DNA of 64,000 bases, taken from Gemmatimonadales bacterium. Its GTDB lineage: Bacteria; Gemmatimonadota; Gemmatimonadetes; Gemmatimonadales; GWC2-71-9. Shown piece after piece: positions 46,048 to 53,477 of the stretch. Each line of letters starts with the position of its first letter. The first letter of the stretch is position 1. The stretch lies in contig JAWKQM010000009.1 of the NCBI GenBank assembly GCA_041390145.1, positions 1 to 64,000 on the forward strand, read 5' to 3'. Made by a program: the position numbers and the translations under genes. The notes beneath the pieces were generated by a model, which was not told the origin of the DNA, made no database searches, and saw only the letters and a program-made list of their open reading frames with translations.

Positions 46048-49008
46048 TTGACTGACCCGCTCGCCCGCCTGGCCGCTGCCCTGTCCGACCGCTACCGCAT
46101 CGAGCGGGAGCTGGGCCAGGGCGGGATGGCCACGGTGTATCTCGCCGAGGACCTGAAGCACGACCGCAAAGTGGCGATCAAGGTGCTGCGGGAGGACCTC
46201 TCCGCGTCGCTGGGCAAGGAGCGCTTCCTCCGCGAGATCAAGGTCGCCGCGGGCCTGCAGCACCCGCATGTCCTCCCCCTCTACGACTCCGGCGAGGCGG
46301 ACGGTCTCCTCTTCTACGTGATGCCATTCGTCGATGGTCTCTCACTGCGTGAGCGACTGGTCAAGGAGGGCGAGCTTCCGATCGATGAGGCAGTCCGCAT
46401 TCTTCGCGATATCGCCGATGCGCTTTCCGAGGCCCACAAGCACGGCATCGTGCATCGCGACCTGAAGCCCGAGAACGTGATGCTGCGCGGGCGGCACGCA
46501 CTGGTCACCGATTTCGGCGTGGCCAAGGCGCTGAGCGAGGCCACCGGCCGCCAGTCGATCACGACGGTGGGCATCGCCCTCGGCACGCCGACGTACATGG
46601 CGCCGGAGCAGGCGGTGGCCGATCCGATGGTGGACCATCGGGCCGACATCTACGCCTTCGGCGTGGTGGCCTACGAGCTCCTTGCCGGAACCCCACCCTT
46701 CACCGGCATGAACCCACAGCAGGTCCTCGCCGCGCATGTCACCGCGGCGGCGGAGCCGATCGGCACGCACCGGACCGTGCCCACCGCGCTCTCGACGCTG
46801 GTGATGCGGTGCCTGGAGAAGAAGCCCGCCGACCGGTGGCAGAGCGCCGAGGCGCTGATTCCGCAGCTCGAGTCGGTCCTGACACCGAGCGGAGGCATGA
46901 CACCCACTGCCACGCAACCGGTGCGCGTGGAGGGTCGCGCGTCACCCACGCGACGCGTCCGCATCGGGGTGGTCATCACAGCGGTCGCCGCGATGGCGGC
47001 GTTTGCACTCTGGAACCGGAAGCCGGCCGTCGACGCATCACTCAACCCGGACCTGATTGCCGTCTTCCCCTTCCGCGTCACCAGCGCCGACGGTTCCCTC
47101 GACTATCTGGGCGATGGCATGGTGGACCTGCTCGCGGCGATGTACACCGGCGAGGGTGGTCCCCGCGCCATCGATCCGCGGACCGCGCTCGCGGCGTGGA
47201 AACGCCATGGCGGTGGCGAGCAGGCGGAAGCCGCCGGGCCGGCGGCGGCGCGCGACTTGGGTGCCGGGCAATTCCTGCTTGGCAGCGTCGTTGGGACGGG
47301 GAGTCGCCTCGTGTTGAGTGCGTCGGTCGGCCGCCCCGGCCAGGACGGCGCAGTCGTGCAGGCGCGGGTCGAGGGCCCGACGGACAGCCTGTCCAGCCTG
47401 CTCGATGTGCTGGTCGGGCAGCTCCTGGTGCGGACCGCGGGACTCACCAGCGAGCGGGCAGTTGGGCTCTCTCCGTCACTCGAGGCGACCCGCGCCTACG
47501 TGGCGGGCCGGGCCGCCAACCGGCGAGGCGACTGGAGCGGAGCAGCCGTCCATTTCCAGCGCGCCATCGCCCTCGACTCATCCTTCACCCTCGCCGCCCT
47601 CGGCCTCAGCGAATCCCTCGCGTGGAGCCCGACGGGTGAACTGATGAACGCCCGCGTGCAGGAACTGGCCTGGTCCAATCGCGCCGTGCTGAGCCCCCGC
47701 GATCAAGCGGTACTGGCGGGCTACACCGGCGGGAACGGCCCAGCCCCCGACAGCAAGGCGGATGTCCTCAAGGCCTGGGAATCTGCGGTGAGCCGATTCC
47801 CCGATCTGGCTGATGCGTGGTACTGGCTAGGCGAGACCTACGTCCACTCCGGCCAGATGCTCGGCATCGCGGACTACCAGGCGCGAGCGCGCCAGGCACT
47901 GGAGATGGCCTCATCGCTCGACCCCGACATGGCGGCCCCGCTCTTTCACCAGGTCGAAATGGCGGTAGATCGGCATGACACGGCCGGGGCGCAGCGACTG
48001 CTCGGACGAATCATCGCGCAGGATTCGACCTCGGACGCCAGGGGCATCCTGGAGTTCACCGTTGCCGAGGGCGTCGGCGATTCCGCCGCGGTGGCGGCCG
48101 CGCTGGCGCGGTTCGCGCGGACGGGAAACCCCTCTGTACGCTGGGCCTCCCTTGACCTTGTGGATAATGGGCGTGGCTTGGGTCTGATCGACACGTTGTT
48201 CAGCCTTGCAGATCGTGCCGCCACCGCCGACGCCAGCCGGCGGGTAGCCGCCGAAACTCGGACCCGAGTGCTGATGGCCCTTGGACGACCGGCGGAGGCC
48301 GTAGCCCTGGCCCGGCAGCGAGGGGTGTGGGACGATCCGACCGCGATCATGGCGGTGCTCTATGAATCGGCACCACCCGGCGCCGCGGTAAGCACGCTCG
48401 AGCGCCTGACGGCGCTCGCGCTGGCACCACCGGCCGACACGCCCCCGGCGCGTCGGACCCAGAATCAGGCGGCCTGTCTGATGGCGCAGTGGCGCCTGCT
48501 GCGCGAACCCGGTGCTTCCGTGGCGACGTTCACCGACAGGCTGAGGCAAGGGTCCGTGAGACTGGACGAGCATGGGGCTCCCGAGGCGAGCCCCGTCTGC
48601 CTTGCGATCGTTGAAGCCCTGTCGGCAGTACGGAGTGGAAACCCGCAGGCAGCCGCCCTGGTGATCCGGCTCGACTCGCTCCTCATGCTGGGGCCAGCCG
48701 GAACCGAGCTGACGACAGACGGCGGGGATACGAGCCTCCAGGCCGCCGACCTGCTGGTGGCTCGGGCCCTGGAGCACGTCGGCATGATCGAGCAGGCATC
48801 CCGGGCCGCCTGGCGAGGGGAAGGCAGCTCGATCTGGTGGGCAGGCCTCCGCGATCAGGGTCGATTGGCCGCGCTGGCGGGCGACCGGGAGGAAGCGATC
48901 CGGGTCTATCGACGCTACCTCTCCATTCGCTCGAACCCGGAGCCCGCGCTGATGCCGCAGCGCGACTCGGTCAAGGCGGAACTCGCCGCGCTGGTGGGGG
49001 AGCAATGA
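46048..49008 (+). CDS. Ser/Thr kinase K8 with TolB/FlgO-like domain and TPR repeats
   Basis: A 986-residue kinase from TTG 46048. Kinase core: GQGGMATVYL, VAIKVLREDL, GIVHRDLKPENVMLRG, DFGVAKALSEATGRQSITT, GIALGTPTYMAPEQ. Its VAK/LGTP-YMAPEQ style matches K1 and K2, not the other kinases. The linker LTPSGGMTPTATQPV has the same form as the broken K2 linker, which confirms the K2 repair. Membrane helix IGVVITAVAAMAAFALWN. The outer half has a TolB/FlgO-like domain (LIAVFPFRVTSADGSLDYLG) and TPR-like repeats (AVHFQRAIALDSSFTLAALG). It ends QRDSVKAELAALVG as in K1. Overlaps a kinase remnant by ATGA. Confidence 0.93.
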   Translation: MTDPLARLAAALSDRYRIERELGQGGMATVYLAEDLKHDRKVAIKVLREDLSASLGKERFLREIKVAAGLQHPHVLPLYDSGEADGLLFYVMPFVDGLSLRERLVKEGELPIDEAVRILRDIADALSEAHKHGIVHRDLKPENVMLRGRHALVTDFGVAKALSEATGRQSITTVGIALGTPTYMAPEQAVADPMVDHRADIYAFGVVAYELLAGTPPFTGMNPQQVLAAHVTAAAEPIGTHRTVPTALSTLVMRCLEKKPADRWQSAEALIPQLESVLTPSGGMTPTATQPVRVEGRASPTRRVRIGVVITAVAAMAAFALWNRKPAVDASLNPDLIAVFPFRVTSADGSLDYLGDGMVDLLAAMYTGEGGPRAIDPRTALAAWKRHGGGEQAEAAGPAAARDLGAGQFLLGSVVGTGSRLVLSASVGRPGQDGAVVQARVEGPTDSLSSLLDVLVGQLLVRTAGLTSERAVGLSPSLEATRAYVAGRAANRRGDWSGAAVHFQRAIALDSSFTLAALGLSESLAWSPTGELMNARVQELAWSNRAVLSPRDQAVLAGYTGGNGPAPDSKADVLKAWESAVSRFPDLADAWYWLGETYVHSGQMLGIADYQARARQALEMASSLDPDMAAPLFHQVEMAVDRHDTAGAQRLLGRIIAQDSTSDARGILEFTVAEGVGDSAAVAAALARFARTGNPSVRWASLDLVDNGRGLGLIDTLFSLADRAATADASRRVAAETRTRVLMALGRPAEAVALARQRGVWDDPTAIMAVLYESAPPGAAVSTLERLTALALAPPADTPPARRTQNQAACLMAQWRLLREPGASVATFTDRLRQGSVRLDEHGAPEASPVCLAIVEALSAVRSGNPQAAALVIRLDSLLMLGPAGTELTTDGGDTSLQAADLLVARALEHVGMIEQASRAAWRGEGSSIWWAGLRDQGRLAALAGDREEAIRVYRRYLSIRSNPEPALMPQRDSVKAELAALVGEQ

Positions 49009-49103
49009 GCGACCAACTCTCCCGCCTCACCGCCGCCCTGTCCGACCGCTACCGCATCGAGCGGGAGCTGGGCTGGGTCGGCCGAGCTGCGGCGCACCAC
49101 TGA
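49005..49103 (+). pseudogene. Kinase gene remnant: N-terminal ~24 codons only
   Basis: Immediately after K8 (ATGA overlap) a kinase start is present: MSDQLSRLTAALSDRYRIERELG, identical in style to the intact kinases. After ELG the sequence goes to WVGRAAAHH and a stop, with no glycine loop or catalytic core. This is the stub of a deleted kinase gene, or a scar left by recombination in the array. The downstream 52-bp spacer before the copper-like gene shows nothing else. Confidence 0.75.
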
Positions 49104-49155
49104 GGGGAAGTAGCCGGTGCACCTTTTGGTCCGATGGTCCTAGATTGCCTGTAGC

Positions 49156-49536
49156 ATGCCCTTCCGATCGCGCGTCTCCCAGCTGTTGGCCCTCACCCTG
49201 CTCCTGCTGTCACCGGGAGCCGGGGGCCTCGTGCTGGAGATCAGCCATCCCTGCCCCGGCGATGCGGCCCCGGAAGCATCGGGTACCGGGCACTCGCATC
49301 ATTCTGATTCACATCATTCCGGCCATCAGGGGCCGGAACATGGCAACCGCTGCTGCTGCTTCGGCGCCTGCTCGCTCGCTCTGCAACATCCAGGATTGCC
49401 GCAAGGTGCGGCGCTGGCCACGCTGCTGCTTGCCACCTCACACTCACCTGAACTCCTGCAAGCCGCCGAGCCGCTCGTCGGCACGCCATCCCGCCTCCTT
49501 CCCCCGGCCACCGCACCGCCCATCGGTCTTTCCTGA
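49156..49536 (+). CDS. Small exported His/Cys-rich protein
   Basis: A 126-residue protein with a signal peptide (LLALTLLLLSPGAGGLVLE). The mature N-terminal part is loaded with ligands: GHSHHSDSHHSGHQGPEHGN then RCCCFGACSLALQHPG, suited to binding soft or borderline metals in the periplasm. The C-terminal half is Leu/Ala/Pro-rich. It is followed 83 bp later by a Met/His-rich outer-membrane-type protein, which suggests a copper or similar metal function. No named family recognised with certainty. The pair interrupts the kinase array. Confidence 0.65.
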   Translation: MPFRSRVSQLLALTLLLLSPGAGGLVLEISHPCPGDAAPEASGTGHSHHSDSHHSGHQGPEHGNRCCCFGACSLALQHPGLPQGAALATLLLATSHSPELLQAAEPLVGTPSRLLPPATAPPIGLS

Positions 49537-49619
49537 GTCATATCGCCAATCCAAATCAATCGCTTCGACGGTGCGCTCCCTGCGCCCGCCGGGCTCTGAG
49601 CTTTCAGGAGAAGACTGCC

Positions 49620-50657
49620 ATGCATTTCTCGGCTACACGATGGGCCCCCGCTGTCCTGGGGTTGTTCTGCCTTGCCACCGCGATACCGGGCGCTGCCCAG
49701 GAACCGAAGTGGTCGAGTGGGCGCCCCGACGGGCACGCCCCGATCGGCGTCATGGGCGACCATACCCACGAGCGGGGCGAGATGATGCTCTCGTATCGCT
49801 ACATGTACATGGACATGGACGGCAACCGGACCGGCACGTCCGAGGTCACCACCGCCGACGTGCTCGCGGACTATCCTGTCTCGCCGCTCAGCATGCCGAT
49901 GAACATGAGCATGTTCGGGTTGATGTACGCGCCGAGCAACCGCGTGACCCTGTCCTTCATGCTGCCGTACCTGAGCTACTCGATGGACCATCAGACCGGA
50001 ATGGGAGGGTTCTTCACCACCGAGAGCAGCGGCATCTCGGATCTTACAGCTTCCGCGCTGATCAGGGTGTTCAACAAGGACCGGCAGGCGATGCATGTCC
50101 AGGCGGGGCTGAGCTTCCCCACCGGCTCCATCGACCAGCAGGATGTGACACCGATGAGCATGGGGCAGCCGGTTCAGCTCCCCTACCCGATGCAGCTCGG
50201 CTCCGGCACACTCGACGTGCTCCTTGGCCTTACCTACCTCGGCCAGAATGACAACTGGTCCTGGGGCGCACAGGGCAGCGGCGTCATCCGGACCGGGACC
50301 AACGACAACGACTATCGGCTCGGCAACAAGGGATACCTGACCGGGTGGTACGCCCGGCGCTGGAGCCACTGGGTGAGCACCTCCATCCGCGTGGCCGGCA
50401 GCAGCTGGGGCAACATCCACGGCGCGGATCCAGCCCTCAATCCTGCCGTCGTTCCGACGGCTGATCCCTCGCTCCGCGGCGGTACCCGGCTCGATGCCCT
50501 CGTCGGCCTGAACTTCGAGGTCGCGACCGGCAAGCTGAAGGGCCAGCGGCTCGCGGTGGAAGCCGGTATCCCCTTCTACCAGGATCTCGACGGCCCGCAA
50601 CTCCAGACCAAGTGGCTGATCGTCGCGGGGTGGCAGTACGCCTTCTCGCTGTACTAG
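49620..50657 (+). CDS. Outer-membrane beta-barrel transporter-like protein, Met-rich
   Basis: A 345-residue exported protein (signal ends AIPGAAQ). It starts GVMGDHTHERGEMMLSYRYM, then MYMDMDGNRTGTSE, a motif common in barrel proteins found near copper and heavy-metal genes. Further strands alternate aromatic and polar residues (LSFMLPYLSYSMDHQTGMGG, VQAGLSFPTGSIDQQD). The C-terminus ends GWQYAFSLY with a terminal aromatic as expected for BAM insertion. Met and His clusters (MPMNMSMFGLMY) fit Cu(I) handling. A 7-bp hairpin with GAAA loop follows the stop. Probably co-transcribed with the His/Cys-rich gene. Confidence 0.68.
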   Translation: MHFSATRWAPAVLGLFCLATAIPGAAQEPKWSSGRPDGHAPIGVMGDHTHERGEMMLSYRYMYMDMDGNRTGTSEVTTADVLADYPVSPLSMPMNMSMFGLMYAPSNRVTLSFMLPYLSYSMDHQTGMGGFFTTESSGISDLTASALIRVFNKDRQAMHVQAGLSFPTGSIDQQDVTPMSMGQPVQLPYPMQLGSGTLDVLLGLTYLGQNDNWSWGAQGSGVIRTGTNDNDYRLGNKGYLTGWYARRWSHWVSTSIRVAGSSWGNIHGADPALNPAVVPTADPSLRGGTRLDALVGLNFEVATGKLKGQRLAVEAGIPFYQDLDGPQLQTKWLIVAGWQYAFSLY

Positions 50658-50660
50658 CAT

Positions 50661-50678
50661 GCGGGGCGAAAGCCCCGC
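50661..50678 (+). terminator. GCGGGGC-GAAA-GCCCCGC hairpin
   Basis: Perfect 7-bp stem with a GAAA tetraloop, three bases after the barrel gene's stop, followed by CCTCT. There is no U tract, so it may be a small palindromic element rather than an intrinsic terminator. Confidence 0.5.
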
Positions 50679-50742
50679 CCTCTAGCCCGCTTCCATATCT
50701 CGCGGTATCCTAAGGGGTTACCGCTGTCCTTTGCGTCCCTTT

Positions 50743-50778
50743 GCGTCTTCGCGTCCGAAGCTGTTCACGCGAAGACGC
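50743..50778. repeat. Perfect 12-bp inverted repeat
   Basis: GCGTCTTCGCGT (50743-50754), a 12-base loop, ACGCGAAGACGC (50767-50778), flanked by further CGCGAAG/CTTTGCG repeats. It resembles the dispersed GCGTCTTCGCG element of many environmental genomes. Lies in the 225-bp gap before K9. Confidence 0.7.
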
Positions 50779-50831
50779 GAAGCCGCGAAGGTGCCCACGC
50801 AGCCCTCCTAGTCCTTGATCTCGCACCTCTC

Positions 50832-50874
50832 GTGTCGCTTCAGCGACACCAGCCGAGCCGCGGCCTTGGCCGCG
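50832..50874. repeat. REP pair immediately before kinase K9
   Basis: GTGTCGCTTCAGCGACAC (50832-50849), nine bases, CGCGGCC-TT-GGCCGCG (50859-50874). Same two-palindrome layout as the transposase REPs, here ending 8 bp before the K9 ATG. It can fold into the translation-initiation region. Confidence 0.75.
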
Positions 50875-50882
50875 AGGATGAA

Positions 50883-53477
50883 ATGACCGACCCCCTGCCC
50901 CGCCTCACCGCCGCCCTCGCCGAGAAGTACCGCATCGAGCGGGAGCTCGGCGCGGGCGGGATGGCCACGGTCTACCTGGCCGAGGACCTCAAGCACAAGC
51001 GCAAGGTCGCGATCAAGGTCCTCAGGCCAGAACTCGCCGCTGCCATGGGTGCAGAGCGGTTCCTGCGCGAGATCGAGACCACGGCCAACCTGAGACACCC
51101 CCATATCGTACCACTCCACGACTCAGGGGAGGCGGCAGGGTTCTTGTTCTTCGTGATGCCCTTGGTCGACGGCGAATCGCTCCGCAGTCGGCTCGATCGC
51201 GAAAAGCAGCTGTCGATCGAGGACGCACTGCAGATCGCTCGCGAGGTCGCCGATGCGCTGAGCTATGCGCATACTCACGGAGTGGTGCACCGTGACATCA
51301 AGCCCGAGAACGTCCTGCTTGAGAGTGGCCATGCCGTGGTCACCGATTTCGGGATTGCGCACGCGACGACTGGCGTCGGGGCAGAGCGGCTGACCGCCAC
51401 CGGGCTCTCGATTGGCACACCGCACTACATGAGCCCAGAGCAGGCAGCCGGGGCGCCGGACGTCGACGGACGAAGTGACGTCTATGCGCTCGGTTGCATG
51501 CTGTTCGAGATGCTGGGCGGGCGACCGCCCTTCGTCGGCCCCGACATGCAGAGCGTAATCCGGCAGCATATCGCCATTGAGCCACCCCCCATTACCGATC
51601 TCCGGCCGTCCGTGCCGGGCGGGGTCGTGGTGGCACTGCAACGCGCACTCGCGAAGGCGCCTGCCGACCGCTTCAACCCGGTCGTGCAGTTCTCCGAGGC
51701 GCTGCGCGTGCCGTCGGCGACGACGATCACGGTCACGCGTGGGATGTCGTGGCGAATGGCGGCGGTGGTCGCGGCGCTCGCCGTGGTCGGCTGGTTCGGC
51801 TGGCGTGCAGTTCGCCCCGTGCCATTCACGATGTCGGTCACGAACATCCGGCAGGTGACCAGGGAACCCGAGGCGGAGATACATGTGGCGCTCTCCCCGG
51901 ATGGCCAGGAGATCGCGTACGAACTCGGCTCGCCGCTGCACACCCAGATCATCGTGCGGGATGTTGCCGGGGGCCGGCCGGTCCCGCTCACGGCAGGGTG
52001 GGGGGGCAGCCAATTCAAGCCGCGCTGGACTCCCGATGGTCGCTCGGTCACCTTCTGGAACCTCTACACCACGCCCGCCCACGATTCTGGCTCGTGGCGG
52101 ATGCCGCGCCTCGGCGGCACTGCCGAGCCCATCGATAGCGGCGCCGCGCTGGTCGATGGCCCCGGCCGCACGATTATCGCGCGCGGTGATACGACGCTGA
52201 TACGTGCCGAGGATGGTCGCGAGACCGTGCTGTGGGTGGGGCTCCGCGAGCTGCACTCATTTGCCTGGCGACCGGATGGCAGGATGGTGGCCTGGGTGCG
52301 CGGCAACCAGGACTACAATTATTCGTGGGGAAATATCTCTCCCAGCCAGGTCTGGGTGGCTCCCTTGGGGGGCACTGCGGTGGCAGTGACCGACAGCACC
52401 TCGCTCAACACCCAGCCCGCATGGCTGCCTAATGGCACACTGTTGTTCATCTCGAATCGCGATGGGGCGCGGGATATCTATGCCCTGCGAATCGCAGAAG
52501 ACGGTCGGCCCATTGGGACACCGCTCCGTCTCACCACGGGCCTCGAACCTTTCTCGGTCTCGCCATCGGCCGATGGGCGCACGTTAGCCTACGACCGCTT
52601 GCTCCTCCGGCGCAATCTCTACGCATTGCCGATCCCGACAAGTGGTGTTGCGTCGATGAAGGACGCCGTACCGCTCACGACCGGCAACCAGACCATCGAG
52701 ACCGTCAGCGTCACACGGGACGGCCGCACTCTGATCTTCGACTCGAACCTCAAGGGTCGACAAGATCTCTATGTCATGTCGACGGCCGGCGGGGAGGTCC
52801 GCCGGGTGACGCGTGGTGGAACTGATAACTTCAGCCCTGACCCCTCACCCGACAGCCGTGAGATCGCATTCCACACGATTCGGAATACCACGAGGGACAT
52901 CTATGTGGTCGGGATCGACGGATCTGGGGAGCGGCCGCTCGTGGACGATGGTGCGGAGTCGTTTCATCCCGCGTACTCGCCGGATGGCCTCACCATCGCG
53001 TATTCCGATCTCGCCACCACTAGCACGACACGAGTGATCCGACGGAAATCTCTCGACGCCGAATGGGGTCCGCCCGAAACGTTGCCGATCCCCAATGGGT
53101 TCGGGCCCAGATGGTCACCCGATGGCCGATACATCGCCTACTTTACTCACGCTCGACCGGGTGGGATCGGGATCTACGAACTTGGCGGGACCGCACGTCA
53201 GCTGATGCCTCCCGACACATTCGGGCTCGAATACCCCTCGTGGCCCGAGTGGTCGGCCGATGGTCGTTCAATTTATTTCCGTGCCTTTGACGCGGATGGT
53301 GCCGAAGGGCTGTATCAGGTCGATCTGGCGGGAGGCAGGCCCAGGCTGCTCATCCGATTCGACGATCCGACCCGCACGGTTTTCCTCGGCGCCATCCCCC
53401 ACGATGGGAAGCGGTTCTACTTCGCCGCCGGCGAGCTTGAGAGCGATATCTACCTCATGGATCTGGTGACGAAGTGA
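50883..53477 (+). CDS. Ser/Thr kinase K9 with PD40 beta-propeller sensor
   Basis: An 864-residue kinase. I choose ATG 50883, aligned with the MTDPLPRL starts of other copies; an ATG at 50832 begins inside the REP. Kinase core: GAGGMATVYLAED, VAIK, GVVHRDIKPENVLLES, DFGIAHATTGVGAERLTATG, LSIGTPHYMSPEQAAG. It lacks the usual MTETG lead-in. Membrane helix WRMAAVVAALAVVGWFGW. Propeller blades include ALSPDGQEIAYELGS, DPSPDSREIAFHT, YSPDGLTIAYSD and WSPDGRYIAYFT. The tail (GELESDIYLMDLVTK) differs from the NWFxEL group. Some codons are less GC-rich than in other kinases, hinting at a different history. Overlaps K10 by GTGA. Confidence 0.92.
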   Translation: MTDPLPRLTAALAEKYRIERELGAGGMATVYLAEDLKHKRKVAIKVLRPELAAAMGAERFLREIETTANLRHPHIVPLHDSGEAAGFLFFVMPLVDGESLRSRLDREKQLSIEDALQIAREVADALSYAHTHGVVHRDIKPENVLLESGHAVVTDFGIAHATTGVGAERLTATGLSIGTPHYMSPEQAAGAPDVDGRSDVYALGCMLFEMLGGRPPFVGPDMQSVIRQHIAIEPPPITDLRPSVPGGVVVALQRALAKAPADRFNPVVQFSEALRVPSATTITVTRGMSWRMAAVVAALAVVGWFGWRAVRPVPFTMSVTNIRQVTREPEAEIHVALSPDGQEIAYELGSPLHTQIIVRDVAGGRPVPLTAGWGGSQFKPRWTPDGRSVTFWNLYTTPAHDSGSWRMPRLGGTAEPIDSGAALVDGPGRTIIARGDTTLIRAEDGRETVLWVGLRELHSFAWRPDGRMVAWVRGNQDYNYSWGNISPSQVWVAPLGGTAVAVTDSTSLNTQPAWLPNGTLLFISNRDGARDIYALRIAEDGRPIGTPLRLTTGLEPFSVSPSADGRTLAYDRLLLRRNLYALPIPTSGVASMKDAVPLTTGNQTIETVSVTRDGRTLIFDSNLKGRQDLYVMSTAGGEVRRVTRGGTDNFSPDPSPDSREIAFHTIRNTTRDIYVVGIDGSGERPLVDDGAESFHPAYSPDGLTIAYSDLATTSTTRVIRRKSLDAEWGPPETLPIPNGFGPRWSPDGRYIAYFTHARPGGIGIYELGGTARQLMPPDTFGLEYPSWPEWSADGRSIYFRAFDADGAEGLYQVDLAGGRPRLLIRFDDPTRTVFLGAIPHDGKRFYFAAGELESDIYLMDLVTK

